Below are positions 1 through 10,600 of a DNA stretch of 64,000 bases, piece after piece. The first letter of the stretch is position 1; each line of letters opens with the position of its first letter. The notes below the pieces were generated by a model. The model was not told the DNA's origin and did no database searches. It was given only the letters and a program-made list of their open reading frames with translations. A program made the position numbers and the translations under genes. The stretch comes from Bugula neritina (Eukaryota > Bryozoa > Gymnolaemata > Cheilostomatida > Bugulidae): assembly GCA_964035545.1 (NCBI GenBank), contig OZ037767.1, positions 4,029,680 through 4,093,679 of the forward strand, read 5' to 3'.

Positions 1-288
1 GAAAATAATAGCGAGGTGCACATTTCAACATAGATTTTTTTCAGAAGAATTATAATTCACAATGGCTTTAAATTGCATAAATTTGCATCAGAAGTGCTCT
101 GAGGGCTTCGGTGGCCGGGGCGCTGCCCCGGACCCCGCCGGGGGCCTGGGCGGCCCCCTGGACCCCCGGCCTGAGAGTATGGCCAAGAATATTTTTACCA
201 CTACATCCCTGGATAAAACTGCCTTTATATCTGACAACTTTTCATCACTATGTTGGAGAAATGTGAAGGTATTCTGTCTTTGAGCTTT
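1..288. other. 3' flank of the MRH gene
   Basis: This stretch lies downstream of the stop codon of the minus-strand MRH gene. Apart from the GC-rich patch at 101-174 it is AT-rich and I see no exon in it. The 73-codon plus-strand reading frame here simply runs through the GC-rich patch and shows no recognisable domain. Confidence 0.5.
101..174. repeat. GC-rich palindromic patch
   Basis: About 70 bases are almost entirely G and C inside very AT-rich DNA. They contain nested inverted repeats, the clearest being CCGGGGC-gct-GCCCCGG at 115-131, followed by runs of CCGGGGG and GGCCCCC and then GGACCCCCGGCC. The composition and self-complementarity suggest an inserted element or structured repeat, not local sequence drift. 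No coding function is apparent. Confidence 0.6.
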
Positions 289-3200
289 TTAAATATTGTC
301 ATAGTTTTTTGAAGATCCTTCAGTTTTACCTCCTTTTATAGCAAACCCGACTCCATCCTGTGAAAAGAGACCAGTTAACTCTGCATTATATACATGTATT
401 GTATATACTACACATACTAGAACTGCTGCATATACTACATAATATACTATATATGCTACTGCATATAATACTACATATATTACTATATATGCTACATATC
501 ATACTACAAGCACAATATATACTACTGCACATATTACTATATATATACCATAACATAATATATTACAAATACTACATATGTGACTATATATACTACATAT
601 GCCACATAAAATGGGCATCTATAAAAGCAACTAATAAAAGTATACCTTAAATGAGCTGAAGGTGAGCTCACAGAGCTTGTAGTGAGGTACTTGTTTGTAA
701 GATGCCACGTCTTTCTTCAGTTTGTAGTACAGGACAGCAGAAATCATGTACACCACCACCAGCACCAGTAACCTATATAAATCATAAATCCTTATTTATG
801 AAGTTAAAACTTTTCAAAGCTGTTACTAAAATGATACATTTATTCGTACTTTTTTTAGTATAATTTCAATCACTAATACAATTTAGCAAAATACAAATCA
901 TTTTGTAGGTCTATTATAGGTCTGTACATACTTTATTATAATAGTGCCAAATAGAGGCAACATAAAATGCAATACACCTTATCAGGTTTTGTAATTCTTT
1001 ATCTTATTGATAATGTGAATTAGCATTGCCTAATAGTGCTGTTAATAAACACACTATCAAAACTGTATTTATTTTGACGATATAATAAAATAGCATTATT
1101 TTGATATTATAATTAACTGCATTTGAGAAGTTTGAAAGCAACATTTTGCGCACTGAATATGGAACTGCATCTAATAGAAACTACACTCAACTTTCATACA
1201 TATTATATGAGAAAGCTGACTAGAGATTATAAACAATAAATTGCCATTAGTTATAGTCTTACATAATACAGAGTACAGAGCCTGCGCTTAACCCCTTCGA
1301 ACTAGCAGGTGGAGTAGATGGTACCGGGGCTAGAAAACAGCAGTGTCTACTCGTAAGCGACCATTTCTGCAAAAGTTAGGCATTCATTAATAATATAATA
1401 TACAAATATAATATACAAATCAATATAATACACAAATTAATATAATATATATATATAAAAGCAAACATAATATTATTATAAATTCTGTAGTGTTATTATG
1501 ATAACTATTGTCAAATAACAATACAAATATAGAGTCAACATAAATCAGTATGTGTGCAAATATAAGCAAACATACTATGAATTTTATAGCGTTGCTATGA
1601 CAACTGATTTTAGCTAGAAATACAAATAGTTACAAAAACTGTTAAAATGCCCGCAAGTACCCAGAAGTCATTGGTTCCGAGCTCAAAGTTATCCGTTTCA
1701 CTGGTCCCACATATTAGCTTTATTTTCACTGTTGTCACTCTACAAGCAGTATGTTAAAGTTGTTTGCGAAATTAAATGCAATAACAATATTTCAACAAGA
1801 ATATAAAATATTAAATTGTGAAGATCTTATTAATTTATGCATTTAAATGCAAAATCAATGTGTGTGCACGTGTGTGCGTGTGTGTGTGTGTGTGCGTGTG
1901 CGTGCATGCATGCGTGTGTGTGCATGCGTGCGTGTGTGTGTTTTAACCAGTCATTTTAAATTATCACTGACACCGAAGTTCTACATTGAAAAACACAGTG
2001 ACCAAGTATATACTTTGTTATCTGCTATTAGTTATCGTTTGCTTAGCCTTTGTGCCTCATGTTGTTACTTACGAAGGAGCTGTTGTGTATTCTAGTATTA
2101 AATCATCGCCATCAGCAGTAAAGTTAGCTTGATCTTTAGTTCCAAAGCTAGATCCAAAATTTTCATTATACACTGCACAGACCTGCAACATGCTGTATTA
2201 TACACTGCACAGACCTGCAACATACTGTAATATACAATACACAGACCTGTAACATACTGTATTATATAATGCACAGACCTGCAACATACTGTATTATATA
2301 ATGCACAGAGGCCTGTAAATAATATAATATTATAACAATGATTAGTTTATCTCAACTATAATGGCTTTTCACAATATGGAAAAAAACTGAAATACTGTCA
2401 TACTGTTTTTAACATTAAAGTTACACTGTATCTCACCAAAAGCATTATATAACAAAGAGATAAGATGGCTAATAGCTTCTTGTATATCATAATTACAATG
2501 CCATATACTGACACGTTTGGATAGAAATTTATCCTAGGAATATCAAGTTACACAACGCGATAGTGAACTGCCATTATATAACATTGAGTTGCAATTTAGT
2601 TTCATAATAGTGTGTTGTGATGCAGATATGCTAGACCTTACCTCCACGTTCTTACACTCCTCTGAGCTGCCATGGAAATTATAGCATGGGTTCCAAAGAA
2701 ACGTCGTGCCTCCTATTCCTCCAGACTTTTTGGTGAATCTACACACAAAAAATCTTCAGAGTAATTCAGAAGTTTGACCCCATGAGACTTGTTTGTTCTG
2801 CAAAGGCCGTGCTACACAGGAAATTTTGTGAAAACATCATGCGTTGACAGCAGGAGCAAAACTCAAGTGACCAATAGCATTTGCCCATGACTTTACTGCT
2901 GCATGTATGTTGTAACTTATTATTTAAGTTTAAAACTCATTCACTATTTTCAGTAGTGTGATTTTCAAATTAATTAAAATATATATTGAACCTGAGATGC
3001 AAAAAGTGGAATCCCTAAATTATAGTACTTAGCCAATTAATTTATGTTAAAATTTTGGCAGTATTCATTCATAATGCTGATCAAGTGAAATCTGTATAAG
3101 GCAGCCTAATCTATGCAAAGTGTTGACTAGCAGTGTGTGCAGAGATCCGCTCCACGTGACACGATCACACTATGTGCTCTCAGCAACAATGTTGAAAGCA

Positions 3201-4353
3201 TTGCTTGAGTTATGACAAATATGGCCCATGGCTAGCATCTAAGTTTTAGGAACTATAAAAGACAACCAATCATTTAACTTAAAACTCCAGCATTACCTAC
3301 TATATGTTGCTTTAGTTTTCAAAATTCAACCTGCATTCTACACATTCAAATGAAAATTTTAATAATTTAAAGCATTAATTTTTTCTAATATACTTCAACT
3401 AGTTATATCTGCATTATAGTAATTATCTTTTCATGAGTTTTCTTCAAAAGTTGATTCATTACTATTTAATCAACTAGCAACTTCCTTGTTCACCTACTAC
3501 CGAAGTTGAATAATTTAGTTTGATATCCTTGATCACTGCTCTTGATATGGGGGGGGGGGAAAGTACCAGCTCGCCTACCCACTATTACGATGATTATTCT
3601 GCTCGTGCCACTGAGCTGGAATAATTATTGAGCTCATTGGGTCGTGCAACTAAATAAAATTACTTACAAGCAGCTCCGACTTGGGGGTAACTGAGTGCAT
3701 TAGTTTGGGATTACAAGTTGGGGGTTTACAATAACTCGACCTCAACTCACCCCCAATCCGGAGCTGTTTATAGAACTATTCTAACTAATTAGAGTAATGT
3801 GAACATGCTTTATAATACAAATAAACAAGTTGATGTCCTCAGCTGATTGATTTGCCAGGTTGTATGAAGAAAATAATGTTTTTCAACATCATAATTAGTT
3901 TCAGAATTGATTCATTGCTGCTGTGTCCTTATTATTATAGGCAAGAATTAGTTAGAGTTCATACACTGAGATCTGTAGTGTTAGTTGACTATAATCATTG
4001 TGAATTAATATTATTCACTTTAAGTCAGTGAAATCTGTGGGTGTTTTTTATTGAACAAAGTATAAGGCTTGATTTTTTAATCTGTACTTAAAGAGGAGTT
4101 CATAACATGACTGAATTATGTAATAATTTACACAGGGGGCATGTTTTTGAATATATTTTATATTTCTAGCGTAGATTTTACTTTCTTACCTTGGTGAACC
4201 ATTACTCTTAGCTACTCCACTTAAATCCACTCTTCCTTTGTCTGTTGTTACTTTGCAACTTTTTTCTTCTGTTGACAAAACTTTGAGACCAAAAACACCA
4301 ACTAGACTTTGTGCATGTAGTGCAATTAAAACCGTTAGGATAGTAAGCTCCAT
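289..4353 (-). CDS. MRH-domain type I membrane protein, M6P-receptor-like
   Basis: Seven exons join in frame: 4190-4353, 2642-2738, 2073-2182, 1661-1739, 1293-1366, 646-772 and 289-357, giving 239 residues. Residues 1 to about 21 (MELTILTVLIALHAQS...) are a signal peptide. The lumenal part follows the MRH pattern of mannose-6-phosphate receptors: SCKV, then GRVDLSGVA, FLWNPCYNF, EECKN, VCAVYNENFG, LILEY, VKIKLICGTS and WSLTSRHCC. Residues 176-191 (LLVLVVVYMISAVLYY) are the single membrane span. The cytoplasmic tail has a PHYKL segment placed like the PHLAFW of cation-dependent M6P receptors, and the last exon begins DGVGF. Expected role: lectin-like cargo receptor or relative in Golgi/endosomes. 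The receptor cysteine pair usually found after the LxLxY strand and before the final WxxTxxxC is absent, so sugar binding is doubtful. The start was chosen for the signal peptide; the last exon is the least certain. Confidence 0.75.
388..605. repeat. Degenerate TATACTACA low-complexity repeat
   Basis: Imperfect copies of TATATACTACATATGC-like units fill the last intron of the MRH gene. The apparent 96-codon plus-strand frame here is low-complexity (Ile/Leu/Tyr/His only) and is not a gene. Confidence 0.6.
1858..1942. repeat. (TG)n/(TGCG)n microsatellite
   Basis: An alternating TG tract with CG and CATG interruptions lies in intron 3 of the MRH gene. The overlapping plus-strand Cys/Val/Arg frame is an artefact of the repeat. 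Confidence 0.85.
2165..2318 (-). repeat. 32-bp tandem repeat spanning a 3' splice site
   Basis: Four full 32-bp units (2165-2196, 2197-2228, 2229-2260, 2261-2292) and one partial unit lie across the intron 2/exon 3 junction of the MRH gene. On the minus strand each unit reads TGTT(G/A)CAG then GTCTGTG, which is the acceptor and first bases of exon 3. The acceptor that keeps the reading frame is in the exon-proximal unit (exon starts at 2182). The other units present upstream decoy copies of the same acceptor. Confidence 0.8.
3662..3776. mobile_element. MITE-like element, copy 1
   Basis: The ends are inverted repeats: AAGCAGCTCCGACTTGGGGG on the left, and on the right the complement of AAACAGCTCCGGATTGGGGG. 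The element is about 115 bp with no coding capacity. The same ends recur at 5047-5162 and 5236-5380. It lies in intron 1 of the MRH gene. Confidence 0.55.
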
Positions 4354-5046
4354 TTTATAATTAAATTTTAATATACTTGAAGCTGCACTCCAAGTGATGC
4401 AACTAATGACATGTATACTGGTCAATGGGATTTCTAAACTCACATAAATACACAATTGCTAATGTTTAGATTGTTTCGGATTGTGATATGATAACCAACC
4501 AGAATGTAGGTAATAAATGATAAAGTAGCTGATTACACAATTATATGTATTGTACTCTGATTGTAAGTGATTATCAGCTGATAGAAAACTGAACTAGAGC
4601 ATAGAGTTTAGAGTGCAGGACACCATTTTACCAGGAAACCTTGTTATATTGATACATGTCATCATGGTTTTTAAAAGGAACTATGATAATCAACAGCTTT
4701 GTTTTTTCACAGAAACATCCAAATACCAATGCTTTAAAATGCTAACACAAATAGAAATACCAGTCGCAAGATGGTAAATACATACATAGGCCTGGTTGTG
4801 ATTGCAATGACATGGCTACAGCTCATAGCTTAGTTTGGTAGCTTAGCTGTTCCCATAGCATTCTCAGCATGTCTGCCAATAGCTTATCTCATTGCATCGA
4901 CTGATGCCTATTCTTTCTCATCTGGCATCTGGTACTCCATCAATACATTCTCAACATACTCAGTCTACATTTACATTATACTAACTGCTTGTCTTTACCT
5001 CCAGTGATGGGGGTTTAAGGCTATAGACGAGACTTCATAACGTGAG

Positions 5047-5162
5047 TTGTTCTATAAGCAGCTCCAAGTTGGAAGTGAAGGACAGTTTTAGCTTGAGGAT
5101 TCAACTCCAAACTTGAGACCCTCAAACTAAAATCCTCCTTCTCCCCAGCTTGTAGAACAATT
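5047..5162. mobile_element. MITE-like element, copy 2
   Basis: The termini TTGTTCTATAAGC and GCTTGTAGAACAA are near-perfect inverted repeats. Inside, AGCAGCTCCAAGTTGG and an inner AGCTTGAGG...CCTCAAACT stem extend the hairpin. It shares ACTCCAAACTTG with copy 3. Confidence 0.55.
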
Positions 5163-5235
5163 CTCATAACATGCTTGGACATGGCTTGGAGCAGGCACCA
5201 CAGTAGCAATTTCAGCCTAGCAATTCGTATGAGTA

Positions 5236-5380
5236 TTGCTAGAAGCGGCACCTAGTTGAGGGTAACTGGGTGCAATGTTGCACGCGCACCAGAGTCCGAA
5301 CTCTAAGCCCCCAACTCCAAACTTGTGACCACCTGCTAATGTACTCAATCATCTCCAACTCGGGGCTGCTTCAAACAATG
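5236..5380. mobile_element. MITE-like element, copy 3
   Basis: The left end AGAAGCGGCACCTAGTTGAG pairs with a right end whose complement is TGAAGCAGCCCCGAGTTGGA. The internal GGTAACTGGGTGCA matches GGTAACTGAGTGCA of copy 1, which supports a single small family. Confidence 0.5.
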
Positions 5381-5539
5381 TTCACATTCATTCATATTTT
5401 GCTCCTATCATGCTGTGTTCTGTTATTAAGGAGCATATGACACTTAATACATAAACGAGTTGGGTAAGACAGGGGATCATCCTATTGAAACATGCAGTCA
5501 CGTGTGTCGGTATGATTGCCTAATTAAACAATATTACAA

Positions 5540-5645
5540 CAATCTGTTGTGTACACATCATTAACGTCTCTGTGAAGCGCTGATTGGCTGATGATGTGAC
5601 AAATGAGTGCGTAGTAACGTGGGTCAACCCGATCTGAAATGCAGC
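5540..5645 (+). promoter_or_regulatory. Putative RPTP-A promoter block with CCAAT box
   Basis: A segment containing TCTGTGAAGCGCTGATTGG, then CTGATGATGTGACAAATGAG and AACGTGGGTCAACCC, recurs in inverted orientation upstream of RPTP-B at 53290-53400. ATTGG at 5583-5587 is a reverse CCAAT box of the NF-Y type. Retention in both copies amid diverged DNA, about 100 bp before a shared 5'UTR exon, is what suggests a promoter. No reporter or transcript evidence is available here. Confidence 0.5.
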
Positions 5646-5689
5646 TTCATGTTATATTATTATTAGATTGCTACTAACCTAGAATGGAG

Positions 5690-5742
5690 TGTATTATTTG
5701 GTGACGCATTCACAGTATCAAACCTCTGTTTGAAGTTATCAG
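5690..5742 (+). other. Putative 5'UTR exon of RPTP-A
   Basis: The segment GACGCATTCACAGT, then CAAACCTCTGTT, ends at a donor (TTATCAG|gtaaac) and has a matching counterpart upstream of RPTP-B ending at AAAAG|gtaaat. It would splice to 7576, 72 bases before the start codon. The 5' limit is unknown. Confidence 0.5.
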
Positions 5743-6179
5743 GTAAACTTTACTTGTATAAACAAATTCTCTTAGAGATGAACAAGTCTAACCTAGTAGG
5801 CTATAACCAAGCCTTAGTTGTAAATTTGACTCCAATTTATTTTTTTTTAACCAAAAACGAAACTTGTCTTTAAGTTTAATTGTAAGTTTAATTATCTGCT
5901 CAAAAAGCTTTTAGTTTGTCAAATTTTGCACTGCTAAGTCTAGCTTTTTACTGAATGAGGACAATGTAAGATGATTTAACTATTAGCACGAATTGTGAAG
6001 CCTACAATGTTGAGGTTAGTTTAATATAAGAATCTAATTCTCTTGCAAACAGATTCTTTCGATTCCTGGTAAACACATATTTTAACAATATTACATAACA
6101 GATTGGGTCATTAGTTGTAGCTTCTCCGTAGTAGCTAGTTGCCTGTAGCTTTCTAGGGTAAAATAACCCGTAAATAGAA

Positions 6180-6356
6180 GAAAGGGTAGTGTGCAACTAG
6201 CTACCAAGTATACAAAGGGGTAGTATGAAATAACTACCAATTAAAGATGGGGAGAGGGTAGTTTAGAATAACCATCAAGTAAAGAGGGGGTTGTTTTAGA
6301 ATAGCTATCAAGTAAAGAGAGGGTAGTTTTAGAATAACTATCAAAAGGAGGGATTG
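6180..6356. repeat. About 38-bp tandem repeat, four imperfect units
   Basis: Units resemble GGGTAGTTTAGAATAACCAT followed by CAAGTAAAGAG. They lie in the presumed 5'UTR intron of RPTP-A and were not seen at the equivalent place in RPTP-B. Confidence 0.6.
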
Positions 6357-7647
6357 TTGAATCAGTATAGCGTCAAAGTTGATGTATTCTTTAGTTCATC
6401 AATTGTTTTGTTTTCAAAACAATTGAGTTATCAGCCTAATAAGTATAGCAGAACCTGGTATGCATGGGTCTTTAGCTTGTTTTTAATAAACGTCACCATA
6501 GCGCTGCAAGATATTTATATAATATATCAGTAAAATATGTTTGTCTAATTTCCTTCAACAACAAGCTGCTATTTGGGTTAATGGCTCTCATATAGCCATG
6601 GTTTTTGTATTTAAGTCTTCAAGGGCTACTCGTTAAGACTACAGGGTGTTTTTACTTGCAGCTTGCAATATTAGCCTAAAGTTAATCACACAAATGACTG
6701 GAGAGGTTTATTCATGCTGGAATCTTTCATTATAGAATAATCATGCAGTGAATTGAATGACTGAAGTACAAGAGCCTATGAATTGTGTACACAGAACAAA
6801 CCAGTTTTGAAAAATTTCAACATACGTTATGATTTACAAAACCACTGGAAATAATAGGATCGGAAGTAATAGGATCGGAAGTTAATTGACTCAGTTGTAA
6901 AAGGAAGTTGATAGTTGAGACTGAAAATAACAAAGATTCATAATCTTAAAATTTTAAAGTTCTCTTCAGTAACAAAATAAGCTGATCAGTAATGAGTGTT
7001 GGGTGTCCATGTAAGTTGAGAAAATTATCCCCTCAGTCAACATCAAAAATTAAACAAGATTCAACTGTAAGCTAAATATTTATGTGAAGCTTTTGGCAGT
7101 CTACACTATGAGGTCTATTAACTACATAGCAACTAAAGAGGAAGTTCAACAAACATAAGTTCTTTAAACTGTTATATAAATTTTGGTTTGGGCGTGTGTT
7201 GAAATTATTGTGAGAACATAACTTCTTATGCTACATTTCTAATTTAGAACCCAGGATTTTCTCAATTTCTCTATTTCTGGACCTACCTTTTATTTCATTA
7301 CTACCATTTTACAGTAGAAATTGCCTAAGACTAGAGTTTAGAACTTGAAATAAATTGCAAAAAAATATAGCTTATGCGAAATTATATTTGCTCAATTTAA
7401 ATTAAAACTTAATAGCACCACTTCGCTGAGTATGTCAACAAATATTAGCAATATTATTCAAACATCAATTAAAATTTTATCTTAGTTAACATTAAATTTA
7501 AAATATAGCTTCACATATATAATAGTTCACAGGACTATTATTTGTGCTGTGAATCAGATTTTATTGAATTTTCAGATTCCAATAGCACCGGTCTCCAGTC
7601 TCCCCCTTACCATCTCACCACTTACCACCCCTCTGAGAAGAGGCAAG

Positions 7648-10600
7648 ATGTACAGGATCATCATAATATTCTTTGGCATTCTCCATCTTTCCACAAGTAT
7701 GCATAGCTTCATACCCTCTGATACTGTTGTTTTAGTTATATGTGGCATGTAGTAAAGAGTATACATACAATGCCAGAAATTAAAATTGAACTTTTCCATC
7801 ACTAACTGTTTAGCAGTTCAGAAATTTCATCACTGCCAGGTCAACACTGTTAGGTAGTGATTGAGTGTCTTCAAACAACCTGTTGAACTCTCAGGGTATA
7901 ACATTTGCTCCAGGCTAGAAAATTGCACGAGTACACAATTCCAAAGTTGTATTTAGGTGAGCGCTAAACCATCTCTCAACATTTCACTGCAGCATAAATA
8001 TAACTAGTCATCTACAGCTGCAAATAAGACCTGTTAGAAGGCTACAGAATGTTTAAATTTCTTTTTGCAATGTGACTGGCACAGTTTAAAAAAGCAGTTA
8101 TATATAGCAAAGTAAGCTTGAAATAATTGGTTTAGTTAATTTTCGTTATTTGAGTTTGTAGTTTGTTTTGCCATCTTTAGCACCGACAGCTCAAAACAAT
8201 TTGCTGCTTTCTTTGAATATGCTTTTCTTGGCAGATGTATAAGTTATTGGTCAGCAACCTGGTAGAAGAGTAAAAGTTCCTTTCAGCGGTTCCTCCTGCT
8301 AAAATATTGTAAATTTTTGAAATTGCTAGTAAAGGACTCTAAGTAGTGAAGCACTATCGAGAGTTTTTCACATGGATATAGATTATAAACCTGCTTTAGT
8401 GCAGCTAAGCTCTATTTGTTTAGGAAAAACAAACCTAACTAGATATGCACTGTTTTTCCAAGCTTATGCGAATGGATTTTTCATTCTATGTTGAAAACTG
8501 ATGAAACCACAATCATAGCTAATGAAAACAGCAGCCACAAATTCATCTATCCATTACTTTATTGCTATAATTGTAAAGAAGTATTAAATACTTATTAAAT
8601 AATAAAAACTATTTTTATTTTATTATATAACTATTAAGTCCAAGGCACATCAAATAGCTAATGGTATATAATTGATTGAGTATAAAGCTCATATACAGTA
8701 TAGCATAAATATAAGATATGAAATATATAAATTTAATATGGTATATTATATAAAGCAAATTATAAAATAGTGTATAAAATTAAGTAAAAAAAACATATTA
8801 TATGTACTATATATGAAATACAGAATAAGAGAGATTTCATCCTACATAGTACTACATTATTATAGAGTAGTGAAACTCTAACAAACAGCAGTTGGGTATG
8901 TGTGTGTTCAGAGATTACTTATAGTGTGTGTTTACACAACAGATATATGTATATATACTCGCTCACAAGCACTTTTCAATTTTTCATATGCGCTGCATAT
9001 GCTTATATTTTATATTTGTATTATATGTTTATATTTTGTATCTTATATTTATAGTTTATAATTTATATTTATAATTTATATTTATAATTTATATTTATAC
9101 TTTATATTTATACTTTACATTATATATTTATATTATATATTTATATTTTATATTTATATTTTATATTTATATTTTTGTATTTGATAAATAGTTTGATCTA
9201 TTTAGTTGACTATTCATCACTAAATCCTAAGAGTTAAACTTGTAGCACAGAGTGAAGCCCTGTCTTGTGACTGGCCAACAGCTAATGGTAAACTCTCCCC
9301 ACGTGTTCAGAATAATCCTACTCAAGTTATAAACAATGTCACAAACATAGCAGACTGTAGAGATCAGTGTGTAGATGAGAGCTCATTTATCTGTGCTGCT
9401 ATAAACTATGGTGGGAATAGTAAGACATGTGAGCTCCTCACTGAAAGTAATGAGACAGCTAGTATAACTATGTTAGAAGATGGATGGGAATATTCTGTAC
9501 GGCCCATCTGTGCAGGTAATAAATAGTTAATAATAGTTTGATTAAATAGGAATCTGTGCAGTTTATTGTTCTTATAAATTTTTGTTTCAAAACAAATTAG
9601 GAGAAAACTATTAAACAAATCAAGCATGCTCTTAGAAACTAAAGAAAGCTATTAATAAAATGGCTGAATACTTTTCTCTACCCAACATTATGCAGCTTTG
9701 AAATACTACATATTATATACAGTTATGTGTATTCCCAAAATAATGTTTTTAGTACATGATTAAAACATACCTTTTTACTAAAAGCAATTGGTTGGTTATG
9801 TGCCAATAGGAATGTGGTTACCATGGAAACTGGGTAAAGCAAACACTTCTGCAGCTTATTTAAATCCAAATGCTCCCAAACTGGAGGATTGCATGACTGA
9901 GTGTCTTAGAGATGATAGTAAAGGACCCGAATGTAGATCTATTGGAATAGACTCTTCCAGCTCCTCTTGTGACCTTTTCAACTCATCAGCTAGTTCAGGA
10001 TCTCCTGCAGTCTATGATTCTCTATACTTTAACAAACCTGCCTGGTATTTAGGTGAGTTCAAGTTCAGTGACACCCTCTCTACTATTTTGCTAAAGCACA
10101 TACCATGTTCACTCACGCGGGTTCTCTTTTATAAATTCTCTTTCTGTAACATTTATAGTGACAGAATAGCAACTAGAAGTAAATTTTGAAGTTAAACACA
10201 TTAAAGTTGAACATACAAGTGTACTTGGGAGTGGTTAGTTTTTCTTAATTTAATACCAGTTACAAGTACTTAGTTGAATGAAGCTTTGAGTTAAATATGT
10301 TTTAATATAATTAGAAAAAAGTTAAAGTCTTTGTTAATGTCAGCTAACTTGCAAAAGTTTTCTCAAAATATAAGACTTTTTGATTTATTTGATATCTAAT
10401 GAATATATTATATGCCTAAAACTGTGCTTTTCATAAAAAAGTTAATTTTTTATGAGATTTGTATATATTGATAACTTTTTACAATAAAATATTAAACTAT
10501 TGCACTTTTATAAATTGTGGTTAAAAATAAGCACCTGTCATTTTAGTATAGTTTGACTGCAAGCTGTTAGGATACTGAAACATTTCAGAACTTATTTGCC

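Larger units (their letters stand above)
4354..5540. other. Intergenic region between two divergent genes
   Basis: This is the space between the start codon of the minus-strand MRH gene and the presumed promoter of plus-strand RPTP-A. It holds two MITE-like elements. I see no further coding exon and no clear TATA box that I would call. Confidence 0.5.

Noticed and set aside
360-650. 96-codon frame opposite the end of the MRH gene
   Set aside because: Low-complexity translation of a TACTACATA repeat and antisense to a real exon.
9785-9809. More upstream acceptor for RPTP-A exon 3 (CTAAAAG)
   Set aside because: It does not match the phase-1 end of exon 2; the acceptor at CCAATAG restores the frame in both paralogues.
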